DNA of 5,823 nucleotides, taken from contig JACMOG010000833.1 of NCBI GenBank assembly GCA_014378125.1, positions 1 to 5,823 on the forward strand, written 5' to 3'. Origin of the DNA: Vitreoscilla sp. (lineage in GTDB: Bacteria > Pseudomonadota > Gammaproteobacteria > Burkholderiales > Burkholderiaceae). A program made the translations under genes and the position numbers. A model generated the notes under the pieces. That model was not told where the DNA came from, made no database searches, and saw only the letters and a list, made by a program, of their open reading frames with translations. The stretch's first letter is position 1, and each line of letters starts with the position of its first letter. Positions 1 to 5,823 of the stretch are shown one piece after another.

Positions 1-75
1 CGCAGGCCCCCCCCCACGCGCCCCCCCCCCGGGGGGGCCCCACCCCCCCCCGGGAGGGCGCGGTGGGGCCCCCCT
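1..75. other. Low-complexity G/C homopolymer stretch at the left edge, probably sequence artefact
   Basis: Only five of the first 74 bases are A or T. The rest form long homopolymer runs: C at 7-15, 21-30 and 43-51, and G at 31-37. The composition changes abruptly to normal GC-rich coding sequence from about 76 onward. Genuine G/C-tract DNA that could fold as a quadruplex or i-motif is possible, but a low-quality contig or read end is more likely. No promoter, ribosome binding site or ATG start for ccmA can be read here, although they would be expected in or before this stretch. Confidence 0.7.
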
Positions 76-81
76 GCCGCG

Positions 82-741
82 TTGCCGTCGCTGCGGCTGG
101 TGGAGGTGACCTGCCGGCGCGGCGACCGCGTGCTGTTCTCGGGCTTGAACGAGACCCTGGCCGGCGGCGAGCTACTGTGGCTGCGCGGCGGCAACGGGCG
201 CGGCAAGACCAGCCTGCTGCGCCTGGTGGCCGGGCTGGCCGCGCCCGAACACGGCCGGATCCTGTGGGACGACGCGCCCACCCGACGCAACGAGCGCTTC
301 GCCCCCCAGCTGGTCTACATCGCCCACACGAACGCGCTGAAGGACGACCTGACGGCCACCGAGTCGCTGGCCTTTCTCGCGCGCGTGCACGGGCGGGACG
401 CCGGCCCGCCCGCGCTGCGCGCCGCGCTGGCGCGCCTGGGCCTGGCCGGACGCGAACGCACGCCCACGCGAAGCCTGTCGCAAGGCCTGCGCCGCCGCGT
501 GGCGCTGGCCCGGCTGGCGCTGGAGACGACGCCGGCGCTGTGGGTGCTGGACGAGCCCTTCGACGCGCTGGACGTGGCCGGCACCGCCACGCTGCACGCG
601 CTGCTGGCGGCGCACCGCGCCCGCGGCGGCAGCGTGCTGCTGACCAGCCACCACCTGCACCTGGACGCCGAGGCCGCCAGCGCCGGCTTTCGCGTGCTCG
701 ACCTCGACCTGCTGCCGCGCGACCTCGCGATGCCCGCGTGA
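82..741 (+). CDS. ccmA: CcmA, ATP-binding subunit of the CcmAB heme-chaperone release ABC complex
   Basis: This cytoplasmic ABC ATPase pairs with CcmB; family work shows its ATP hydrolysis releases holo-CcmE from CcmCD. The 219-residue product has Walker A GGNGRGKTS at 36-44, an ABC signature LSQGL at 132-136 followed by RRRVALARL, Walker B LWVLDEP at 153-159, FDALD at 160-164 and the H-loop His at 190. The family segment before LT-x-x-E-x-L, here IAHTNALKDDLTATESL (80-96), is present. Length is normal (about 200-220). The signature is odd: CcmA usually reads LSxGQ, and here the Gln is Leu136. The start is uncertain. TTG at 82 gives an N-terminus aligned with relatives, but no Shine-Dalgarno is visible and no in-frame ATG lies upstream, where the sequence looks corrupted. 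The stop overlaps the ccmB start by 4 nt. Confidence 0.93.
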   Translation: MPSLRLVEVTCRRGDRVLFSGLNETLAGGELLWLRGGNGRGKTSLLRLVAGLAAPEHGRILWDDAPTRRNERFAPQLVYIAHTNALKDDLTATESLAFLARVHGRDAGPPALRAALARLGLAGRERTPTRSLSQGLRRRVALARLALETTPALWVLDEPFDALDVAGTATLHALLAAHRARGGSVLLTSHHLHLDAEAASAGFRVLDLDLLPRDLAMPA

Positions 742-1409
742 ACGGGGCCGTGTTCCTGGCGGTGTACCAGCGCGCCCTGCGCCTGGCCTGGCGCCGCCGC
801 ACCGAGGCGCTGCTGCCGGTGGCGTTCTTCCTGGTCGCCGCCAGCCTGTTCCCGCTGGGCGTGGGCCCGGATCCGCAGGTGCTCAAGCTGATCGCGCCCG
901 GCGTGGTGTGGGTGTGCGCGCTGCTGGCCGCGATGCTGTCGATGCCACCGCTGTTCGCCGCCGACCACGCCGACGGCTCGCTGGAGCAATTGCTGCTGGC
1001 GCCCGACGCGGGCCTGGCCGTGGCCGCCGCCAAGGCCGCCGCGCACTGGACGATCAGCGGCGCGCCGCTGGTGCTGTCCGCGCCGCTGCTGGGGCTGCTG
1101 CTGGGCCTGCCCGCCGGGGAACTTCCGGTGCTGTTCGTGTCTCTGTTGTTGGGAACGCCCATACTCAGCCTGCTGGGCGGCGTCGGCGCGGCGCTCACGC
1201 TGGGGCTGCGCAGCGCCGGCATGCTGATCGTGCTCATCGTGCTGCCGCTGGCCGTTCCGGCGCTGATCTTCGGCGCCGGCGCGGCGGCGGCGGTCGACGC
1301 GGGGCAGTCGGCCTCGCCGCACCTGTCGCTGCTGGGCGCGCTGCTCGTGGCCTGCCTCGTGGGCGCGCCGCCGGCCACCGCGGCGGCGCTGCGGATCGCC
1401 GTCGAATAG
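738..1409 (+). CDS. ccmB: CcmB, membrane subunit of the CcmAB complex
   Basis: This inner-membrane partner of CcmA acts in cytochrome c maturation with CcmC, CcmD and CcmE. The 223-residue product has about six hydrophobic segments (roughly 24-43, 51-70, 103-124, 129-155, 160-184 and 196-218). Family motifs are FPLGVGPDPQ (38-47), the IAPGVVWV segment (52-59), DGSLEQL (79-85), AHW (102-104), LLLGTP (136-141) and the ending ATAAALRI (213-220). The length matches relatives (about 220). I chose GTG at 738 because it places the N-terminus at the usual distance before FPLGVGP and forms a GTGA overlap with the ccmA stop. A longer reading of the same frame, starting at 63, runs antiparallel to no homology and overlaps ccmA, so I rejected it. 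No strong ribosome binding site is seen, so coupling to ccmA translation is likely. Confidence 0.95.
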   Translation: MNGAVFLAVYQRALRLAWRRRTEALLPVAFFLVAASLFPLGVGPDPQVLKLIAPGVVWVCALLAAMLSMPPLFAADHADGSLEQLLLAPDAGLAVAAAKAAAHWTISGAPLVLSAPLLGLLLGLPAGELPVLFVSLLLGTPILSLLGGVGAALTLGLRSAGMLIVLIVLPLAVPALIFGAGAAAAVDAGQSASPHLSLLGALLVACLVGAPPATAAALRIAVE

Positions 1410-1468
1410 CGGTCGACGAGGCCCTTCCATGACATCCTGCAACACGCCCAGCCGCTGACGCCCGGACA
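1410..1468 (+). other. ccmB-ccmC intergenic gap with possible 9-codon leader minicistron
   Basis: This is the only real gap between genes in the window. An ATG at 1429 opens a 9-codon reading frame (MTSCNTPSR) that stops at 1456-1458, ten bases before the ccmC ATG and out of frame with it. It is preceded by GAGG at 1418-1421 with 7-nt spacing, a better ribosome binding site than anything directly in front of ccmC. A 6-bp inverted repeat, CGTCGA at 1400-1405 and TCGACG at 1413-1418, spans the ccmB stop and touches this GAGG. All of this could be chance in GC-rich DNA. No promoter or terminator is evident. Confidence 0.3.
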
Positions 1469-2260
1469 ATGCACGCCGTGAACACGACTTCCGCCGCCCC
1501 CGCCATCCGCCCGCGCCTGACCTGGTTCACGTTCGCGTCGCCGGCCAATTTCCATCGCCTGGCGGGCGTGCTGGCGCCGCTGTGCGGCGTGGCGGCCGCG
1601 GCGTTCGCCATCGCCGGGCTGTGGATGGGCTTCTTCGTGGCGCCCACCGACGCGGTGCAGGGCGAGGTCTACCGCATCATCTTCATCCACGTGCCGGCGG
1701 CCTGGCTGTCGATGGTGCTCTACGTGGCGATGGCGTTCTGGGCCGCCATGGGCTGGTTCCTGAACGCACGCATGGCGTTCATCCTGGCCCGCGCGATCGC
1801 GCCCACCGGCGCGCTGTTCACGGTGCTGGCGCTGTGGACGGGCTCGTTGTGGGGCCGCCCCACCTGGGGCACCTGGTGGGTGTGGGACGCGCGCCTCACC
1901 TCCGAGCTGATCCTGCTGTTCCTCTACCTGGGCTACATGGCGCTGGTGGCCGCCATCGGCGACACCCGGCGCGCCGACAAGGCCGGCGCGCTGCTGGCCA
2001 TCGTCGGCGTGGTCAACGTGCCGGTGATCTACTTCTCGGTGGTCTGGTGGAATACGCTGCACCAGGGGTCGAGCCTCACGATGGGCGCCAAGCAGCACAT
2101 GGCCTCCACGATGCTGCTGGCCATGCTGCTGCTGACGCTTGCCTGCTGGGCCTACGCGTTCGCCGTGGTGTTGGTGCGGGCGCGGGCGATGGTGCTCGAG
2201 CGCGAGGGCGACACCGCCTGGGCGCGGGCGCTGGTTGGCTCCCAAGACAAAGGACGTTGA
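1469..2260 (+). CDS. ccmC: CcmC, heme handling protein that loads heme onto CcmE
   Basis: This inner-membrane WWD-domain protein presents heme at the periplasmic face and forms the CcmC-heme-CcmE complex. The 263-residue product has six membrane segments (roughly 33-57, 70-96, 104-127, 147-163, 174-194 and 214-236). The WWD motif [14 protein letters not shown] is at 133-146. The two axial heme histidines are His74 (in IFIHVPAAW) and His198 (in NTLHQGSS), spaced 124 residues apart exactly like E. coli His60 and His184. The N-terminus is about 14 residues longer than in E. coli, with a polar Ala/Thr/Pro stretch before the first helix. The ATG at 1469 lacks a good Shine-Dalgarno; an in-frame GTG at 1478 is an alternative. 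The C-terminus is short and charged. ccmD begins three bases after its stop. Confidence 0.97.
   Translation: MHAVNTTSAAPAIRPRLTWFTFASPANFHRLAGVLAPLCGVAAAAFAIAGLWMGFFVAPTDAVQGEVYRIIFIHVPAAWLSMVLYVAMAFWAAMGWFLNARMAFILARAIAPTGALFTVLALWTGSLWGRPTWGTWWVWDARLTSELILLFLYLGYMALVAAIGDTRRADKAGALLAIVGVVNVPVIYFSVVWWNTLHQGSSLTMGAKQHMASTMLLAMLLLTLACWAYAFAVVLVRARAMVLEREGDTAWARALVGSQDKGR
2250..2254 (+). promoter_or_regulatory. Ribosome binding site of ccmD
   Basis: AAGGA lies 9 nt before the ATG at 2264, inside the last codons of ccmC. It supports the chosen start of the very small ccmD gene. Confidence 0.75.
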
Positions 2261-2263
2261 GCC

Positions 2264-2470
2264 ATGCAGTGGCACTCGCTTTCCGAATTCCTCGACATGG
2301 GCGGCCGCGGCGGCTTCGTGTGGGGCGCCTATGGCACGATGGCCGCGGTGATGCTGGCGGAGCCACTGCTGGCGCGCTGGCGCCACCGAGCGGCCCGCAT
2401 CGCCATCGCCGAGCGCATCGCAGACGAGGCGGCCGCGCGTTCGGCCGTCGACGCCGGAGCGCGGCCGTGA
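2264..2470 (+). CDS. ccmD: CcmD, small membrane adaptor of the CcmC-CcmE heme complex
   Basis: CcmD is a short single-span inner-membrane protein; family work shows it helps release holo-CcmE from the CcmABCD complex. The product is 68 residues, within the family's loose range. Residues 1-15 contain the conserved [12 protein letters not shown] lead-in, followed by GGFVWGAYG (16-24), close to the family FYVWGAYG signature, then one membrane helix (about 20-36) and a basic cytoplasmic segment (RWRHRAARI, 38-46). The tail from 47 is Ala/Arg/Glu-rich and likely helical. A clear ribosome binding site lies upstream, and its stop overlaps the ccmE GTG start by 4 nt. Sequence conservation in this family is weak, so position between ccmC and ccmE is strong supporting evidence. 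Confidence 0.93.
   Translation: MQWHSLSEFLDMGGRGGFVWGAYGTMAAVMLAEPLLARWRHRAARIAIAERIADEAAARSAVDAGARP
2456..2459 (+). promoter_or_regulatory. Ribosome binding site deciding the GTG start of ccmE
   Basis: GGAG lies 7 nt before the GTG at 2467. The frame is open far upstream, so this site and the GTGA overlap with ccmD fix the start. Confidence 0.65.
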
Positions 2471-2919
2471 CGCCTCGCCGCAAGCGACTGACCATCATCC
2501 TGGGCATCCTGGCCGCCGTGGGCGTGGCCACCGCGCTGGTGCTCAACGCGTTCAATTCCAACCTCGTGTTCTTCTACTCGCCGTCGCAGGTGGCGGCGCA
2601 CGAGGCGCCCGAGGGCCGGCCGTTCCGCGTGGGCGGCATGGTCACGGCGGGCAGCGTCAGGCGCGATGGCGTCGACGTGGTCTTCACCGTCACCGACCTG
2701 GTGAAATCGATGCAGGTGCACTATCACGGCACGCTCCCCGACCTTTTCTCGGAAGGCAAGGGCGTGGTCGCGCAAGGCAAGCTCGGCCCGGACGGCGTGT
2801 TCACGGCCCAGGAAGTGCTGGCCAAGCACGACGAGAACTACATGCCGCCGGAAGCCGCGGCGGCCCTGAAGAAAGCCGCCGAGCATGGCGGCACGATGAA
2901 GACGGAGAACCACCGATGA
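2467..2919 (+). CDS. ccmE: CcmE, periplasmic heme chaperone
   Basis: CcmE covalently binds heme through a histidine and carries it from CcmC to the CcmF/CcmH lyase. The 150-residue product has a basic cytoplasmic start (TPRRKR, 2-7), one membrane anchor (about 9-28) and a periplasmic OB-fold domain. Within it are FFYSP (35-39), FRVGGMV (53-59), VFTVTD (72-77) and [11 protein letters not shown] (84-94). The heme-binding motif [11 protein letters not shown] is at 118-128, with His121 as covalent ligand and Tyr125 as axial partner (E. coli His130 and Tyr134). This is the standard HxxxY type, not the CxxxY variant of some archaea and sulfate reducers. The flexible tail after 129 is Ala/Lys-rich and ends in His149. 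GTG was chosen because it follows a GGAG site and overlaps the ccmD stop; a longer upstream reading of the frame has no family similarity. Confidence 0.97.
   Translation: MTPRRKRLTIILGILAAVGVATALVLNAFNSNLVFFYSPSQVAAHEAPEGRPFRVGGMVTAGSVRRDGVDVVFTVTDLVKSMQVHYHGTLPDLFSEGKGVVAQGKLGPDGVFTAQEVLAKHDENYMPPEAAAALKKAAEHGGTMKTENHR
2904..2907 (+). promoter_or_regulatory. Ribosome binding site of ccmF
   Basis: GGAG lies 8 nt before the ATG at 2916, inside the end of ccmE, and supports the ATGA overlap start. Confidence 0.65.
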
Positions 2920-4943
2920 TCCCGGAAATTGGCCAGGTCGCGCTGCTGGTGGCGCTCGCCGTGGCCCTGATCCTCGGCACCCTGCCGATGATCGGCGCGG
3001 CGCGCGGTCGCGCCGACTGGATGGCGCTGGCGCGTCCCGCGGCGCGGGCGCATGCGCTGCTGGTGCTGGTGGCCTTCGCCTGCCTGGTGTCGTCCTTCGT
3101 GCGCAACGACTTCTCGGTGCTGTACGTGGCCAACAACTCCAACAGCGCGTTGCCGCTGTTCTATCGCATCGCCGGCGTGTGGGGAGGCCACGAGGGTTCG
3201 CTGCTGCTGTGGCTGACGATGCTGGCCGGTTGGATGGTGGCCGTGGCTCAATGGAGCCGCCGGCTGCCGACGCCGTTCGTCGCCCGCGTGCTGGGCATCA
3301 TGGGGCTCATCTCGATCGGGTTCATCCTGTTCATGCTCACCACGTCGAATCCGTTCGACCGCCTGGTGCCGGTGCCCATCGACGGCCACGACCTGAACCC
3401 GCTGCTGCAGGATCCGGGCATGGTCACGCACCCGCCGATGCTGTACATGGGCTACGTGGGCTTCTCGGTCGCGTTCGCGTTCGCCGTGGCCGCGCTCATC
3501 GGAGGCAAGCTCGACGGCGCCTGGGCGCGCTGGACCCGACCGTGGACCACGGCCGCCTGGTCGTGCCTGACCATCGGCATCATGCTGGGCAGCGCCTGGG
3601 CGTACTACGAGCTGGGCTGGGGCGGCTGGTGGTTCTGGGATCCGGTGGAAAACGCGTCGTTCATGCCCTGGCTGACTGGCACCGCGCTGATCCACACGCT
3701 GGCGGTCACCGAGAAGCGTGGCGCGTTCAAGTCGTGGACGGTGCTGCTGGCGTTGCTGGCGTTCACGCTGTCGCTGCTGGGCACGTTCATCGTGCGCTCG
3801 GGCGTGCTGTCGTCGGTGCACGCGTTCGCCACCGACCCGCGCCGCGGCCTGTTCATCCTCGTGTTCCTGGGCATCGTGGTGGGCGGCGCGCTCACGCTGT
3901 ACGCCTGGCGCGCCCCCAAGGTGGGCCTGGGCGCGCGCTTCGCGCTGGTGTCGCGCGAGTCCATGCTGCTGGGCAACAACATGCTGTTCGTGGTGGTGTG
4001 CGCCTCGGTGCTGCTCGGCACGCTGTACCCGCTGCTGCTCGACGCGATGAACATGGGCAAGATCTCGGTGGGTGCGCCCTACTTCGAGGCCGTGTTCCTG
4101 CCGCTGATGGTGCCGGTGGTGCTGCTGATGGCGCTGGGCCCTCTCGCGCGCTGGAAGGAAACCTCGCTGCCGTCGCTGTTCCATCGTCTGCGCTGGGCCG
4201 CTCTGGCCTCGGTGCTGGGCGCGCTGGCCACGTCGTGGCTGGCGGGCCGGCTGTCGCTCACCGCCACGCTCGGCTTCCTGATGGCGTACTGGATCGTCGC
4301 GTCCATCGTCGTCGACATGGTCGAGCGCCTGAAGTCCGACGGCGGCGCGCAGCTGTCGCTGTTCACCCGCATGCGCCAGTGGCCGCGCTCGCTCACCGGC
4401 ATGTGGATGGCGCACATGGGCGTGGCGGTGTTCGCCTTCGGCGTCAGCATGGTGCGCACCTACGAGGTGGAGGAAGACCTCACCATGGCCATCGGCTCCA
4501 GCGCCACGGTGGGCGGCTACGAATTCCGCTTCGTCGACCTGCACCCGCTGCGTGGCCCCAACTACGAGGCCGTCGAGGCCGACATCGCGGTGACACGCGA
4601 CGGCCGCGACGTGGCGTTGATGCATCCACAGAAACGCATGTACCTCGTGCAGCGCATGCCCACCACCGACGCGGCGATCCAGCCCGGAATCACGCGCGAC
4701 CTCTACGTGTCCCTCGGCGAGGCCGTGAAACCCACCACGTGGACGCTGCGCGTGCACGTGAAGCCCTTCGTCGACTGGATCTGGGGCGGCTGCCTGTTGA
4801 TGGCCCTGGGCGGCATCGTCGCCGTCAGCGACCGTCGCTACCGCGCGAAGAAGAGCCCGGTGCGCGCCGACGACGCCGTGCTGCCTCCGCACCGGCCCGT
4901 GCCGGTGGTGGGCCCGCTGGGCGCCAGCGGGGAGTCGGCATGA
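2916..4943 (+). CDS. ccmF: CcmF, cytochrome c heme lyase subunit
   Basis: CcmF is the large inner-membrane protein that takes heme from holo-CcmE and, with CcmH (and CcmI), attaches it to apocytochrome c. The 675-residue product has many membrane helices (roughly 15). The WWD motif [20 protein letters not shown] is at 234-253. The external heme histidines are His172 (THPPMLY) and His302 (SVHAFATDP). The internal heme b ligands are His260 ([12 protein letters not shown]) and His500 (MAHMGVAVF). These match E. coli His173, 303, 261 and 491. A periplasmic domain spans about 514-612, and a last helix about 626-644 closes the fold. The tail after 650 is Pro-rich and polar (about 25 residues). Length is in the family range (about 640-680). 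ATG at 2916 overlaps the ccmE stop, and its own stop overlaps ccmG, each by 4 nt. Confidence 0.98.
   Translation: MIPEIGQVALLVALAVALILGTLPMIGAARGRADWMALARPAARAHALLVLVAFACLVSSFVRNDFSVLYVANNSNSALPLFYRIAGVWGGHEGSLLLWLTMLAGWMVAVAQWSRRLPTPFVARVLGIMGLISIGFILFMLTTSNPFDRLVPVPIDGHDLNPLLQDPGMVTHPPMLYMGYVGFSVAFAFAVAALIGGKLDGAWARWTRPWTTAAWSCLTIGIMLGSAWAYYELGWGGWWFWDPVENASFMPWLTGTALIHTLAVTEKRGAFKSWTVLLALLAFTLSLLGTFIVRSGVLSSVHAFATDPRRGLFILVFLGIVVGGALTLYAWRAPKVGLGARFALVSRESMLLGNNMLFVVVCASVLLGTLYPLLLDAMNMGKISVGAPYFEAVFLPLMVPVVLLMALGPLARWKETSLPSLFHRLRWAALASVLGALATSWLAGRLSLTATLGFLMAYWIVASIVVDMVERLKSDGGAQLSLFTRMRQWPRSLTGMWMAHMGVAVFAFGVSMVRTYEVEEDLTMAIGSSATVGGYEFRFVDLHPLRGPNYEAVEADIAVTRDGRDVALMHPQKRMYLVQRMPTTDAAIQPGITRDLYVSLGEAVKPTTWTLRVHVKPFVDWIWGGCLLMALGGIVAVSDRRYRAKKSPVRADDAVLPPHRPVPVVGPLGASGESA
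4929..4934 (+). promoter_or_regulatory. Ribosome binding site deciding the start of ccmG
   Basis: GGGGAG lies 5 nt before the ATG at 4940. The frame is open for more than 1.7 kb upstream as an out-of-frame shadow of ccmF, so this site sets the real start. Confidence 0.75.
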
Positions 4944-5470
4944 AGGTGCTGAAGTTCCTGATCCCGCTGGTGCTGTTCGGCGCGCTGGTGGGCTTCTTCT
5001 GGAAGGGCCTGTATCTCGATCCGCGCGAGGTGCCCTCGCCGCTGATCGGCAAGCCGGCCCCCGCCTTCGCGCTGACGCAGCTCAACCAGCCCGACCACAC
5101 GATCCGCCGCGAGGACCTGCTCGGCAAGGTGTGGATGCTCAACGTGTGGGCCTCCTGGTGCGAGGCGTGCCGCGACGAGCACCCGTACCTGGTGGAGTTC
5201 GCCAAGCTGAAGGCGCTGCCCATCTACGGCCTGAACTACAAGGACCAGCGCGAGCCCGCCCAGCAATGGCTGGCCGAACGCGGCAACCCGTACGAAGCAT
5301 CGCTGTTCGACGCCAACGGCCGCGTGGGCATCGACTTCGGCGTCTACGGCGTGCCCGAGACCTTCCTCATCGACAAGCAGGGCGTGATCCGCTTCAAGCA
5401 GATCGGCGCGCTGACGCCCGAGGTGCTCAACGGCAAGGTGCTGCCGCTGTTGAGGAAGCTCAATGGCTGA
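4940..5470 (+). CDS. ccmG: CcmG/DsbE, membrane-anchored thioredoxin-like thiol:disulfide oxidoreductase
   Basis: CcmG is a periplasmic reductant fed with electrons by DsbD/CcdA. It keeps the cysteines of apocytochrome c and CcmH reduced so that heme can be attached. The 176-residue product has an uncleaved N-terminal anchor (about 4-22) and then a thioredoxin fold. Features are PLIGKPAPAFAL (34-45), the active site WASWCEACRDEHP (70-82) with Cys74 and Cys77, the acidic residue Glu80 typical of CcmG, and GVYGVPETFLID (134-145) with cis-Pro139. The length equals family norms (about 175-185). The CXXC dipeptide is Glu-Ala, not the Pro-Thr of E. coli. The GVYGxPET segment separates it from general TlpA/ResA proteins. 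The start overlaps the ccmF stop by 4 nt, and the 3' end overlaps ccmH by 8 nt. Confidence 0.97.
   Translation: MKVLKFLIPLVLFGALVGFFWKGLYLDPREVPSPLIGKPAPAFALTQLNQPDHTIRREDLLGKVWMLNVWASWCEACRDEHPYLVEFAKLKALPIYGLNYKDQREPAQQWLAERGNPYEASLFDANGRVGIDFGVYGVPETFLIDKQGVIRFKQIGALTPEVLNGKVLPLLRKLNG
5452..5456 (+). promoter_or_regulatory. Ribosome binding site of ccmH
   Basis: GAGGA lies 6 nt before the ATG at 5463, inside the last codons of ccmG, and supports the 8-nt overlapping start. Confidence 0.75.
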
Positions 5471-5823
5471 ACCGCGCCATCTCCTCGCCGGCGCGCTGCT
5501 GTCGTTCGCCGCGGCGTTTTCCGCGTTGGCCATTGCGTTTCCCGCGGTCGCCATCGAAGCGCCCGCCTCGGCAGCGCCGGCCGCGGCCTCCGCGGCGACG
5601 GATGCCACCGTCCGGTTCGAGGCGCCCACCGCCCGCCTCACCGCGGCCGACCCGGCGCTGGAGGCCCGCATGCTGGCCATCACCGGCGAGCTGCGCTGCC
5701 TGGTGTGCCAGAACCAGACCATCGCCGACTCCCACGCCGACCTGGCCGTCGACCTGCGCCAGGAAGTGCGCGAGATGCTGCAGCGCGGCCAGACGCCCGA
5801 CCAGATCCGCCGCTACATGACCG
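5463..5823 (+). CDS. ccmH: CcmH, thiol-oxidoreductase subunit of the heme lyase (3' end cut by window edge)
   Basis: CcmH is a periplasmic membrane-anchored protein that works with CcmG to handle apocytochrome thiols and with CcmF in heme ligation. Only 120 codons are in the window. Residues 1-31 look like a signal peptide or anchor (hydrophobic 7-30, with AVA at 28-30). An Ala/Pro-rich linker follows (about 32-62). The three-helix CcmH domain begins near 64, with LRCLVCQNQTIADSHADLA at 77-95 (Cys79 and Cys82) and DLRQEVREMLQRG at 97-109. The sequence breaks at RRYMT, where relatives continue into a YGDFVLY-type segment. The linker is longer than in E. coli CcmH, where the CXXC lies near residue 43. 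Whether it is a short CcmH or a CcmH-CcmI fusion cannot be told from this window. Confidence 0.96.
   Translation, partial: MAEPRHLLAGALLSFAAAFSALAIAFPAVAIEAPASAAPAAASAATDATVRFEAPTARLTAADPALEARMLAITGELRCLVCQNQTIADSHADLAVDLRQEVREMLQRGQTPDQIRRYMT

Noticed and set aside
63..737. Upstream extension of the ccmB frame starting at GTG 63
   Set aside because: This part is an Arg/Ala/Pro-rich out-of-frame reading of ccmA. CcmB homology starts at 738, so it is not a fusion protein.
1400..1418. Inverted repeat CGTCGA/TCGACG as a terminator after ccmB
   Set aside because: The stem is only 6 bp, has a 7-nt loop and no following T-run, and the operon plainly continues.
315..1469. 384-codon minus-strand frame opposite ccmA and ccmB
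   Set aside because: Arg/Gln-rich composition with no recognisable domain; a shadow of ccmA and ccmB, which match their families end to end.
1478..1480. GTG at 1478 as the ccmC start
   Set aside because: It has no better ribosome binding site than the ATG at 1469, and the ATG sits well placed behind the minicistron stop; it remains only a weak alternative.
2838..4892. 684-codon open frame on the minus strand opposite ccmF
   Set aside because: It encodes a His/Arg/Gln/Ala-rich low-complexity product typical of the antisense of GC-rich genes; ccmF on the other strand is beyond doubt.
3179..4939. Upstream extension of the ccmG frame inside ccmF
   Set aside because: The extension is an out-of-frame reading of ccmF. 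CcmG begins at 4940 with a strong ribosome binding site and a normal membrane anchor.
4838..5722. 294-codon minus-strand frame opposite ccmG and ccmH
   Set aside because: Its Ala/Val/His/Gln-rich composition matches antisense of GC-rich coding DNA, and it runs over two well-supported genes.

Overview
The window is a nearly complete cytochrome c maturation (System I, ccm) operon, all on the + strand: ccmA-ccmB-ccmC-ccmD-ccmE-ccmF-ccmG-ccmH. The last gene is cut by the right edge. Gene order, protein lengths and key residues all match the canonical proteobacterial set. The DNA is very GC-rich, and CcmH carries LRCLVCQNQ and CcmG WCEAC; together with the compact gene order this points to a betaproteobacterium, probably Burkholderiales (Rubrivivax/Leptothrix/Methylibium-like). 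That placement is inference, not a database result.

Layout. Bases 1-75 are almost pure G/C homopolymer runs and look like an unreliable contig end, so the promoter and true start of ccmA cannot be read. ccmA (82-741) and ccmB (738-1409) encode the ATPase and membrane subunit of the CcmAB exporter-like complex. A 59-nt gap, the only real intergenic space, holds a possible 9-codon minicistron. Then follow ccmC (1469-2260), ccmD (2264-2470), ccmE (2467-2919), ccmF (2916-4943), ccmG (4940-5470) and the start of ccmH (5463 to the edge). No other stretch over 75 bases lacks a gene. I saw no RNA gene, mobile element, CRISPR array or terminator.

How they work together (known for the family). CcmC with CcmD loads heme onto the periplasmic chaperone CcmE as a covalent His adduct. 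CcmAB uses ATP to release holo-CcmE from CcmCD. CcmF, with CcmH (and usually CcmI, expected past the right edge), takes the heme and ligates it to the CXXCH motif of apocytochrome c. CcmG and CcmH keep the apocytochrome cysteines reduced. Four 4-nt stop/start overlaps, one 8-nt overlap and one 3-nt gap indicate a single, translationally coupled transcript.

I did not find a previously undescribed system here. The points most worth a second look are a Gln-to-Leu change in the CcmA ABC signature motif, the minicistron before ccmC, and the suspect left edge.
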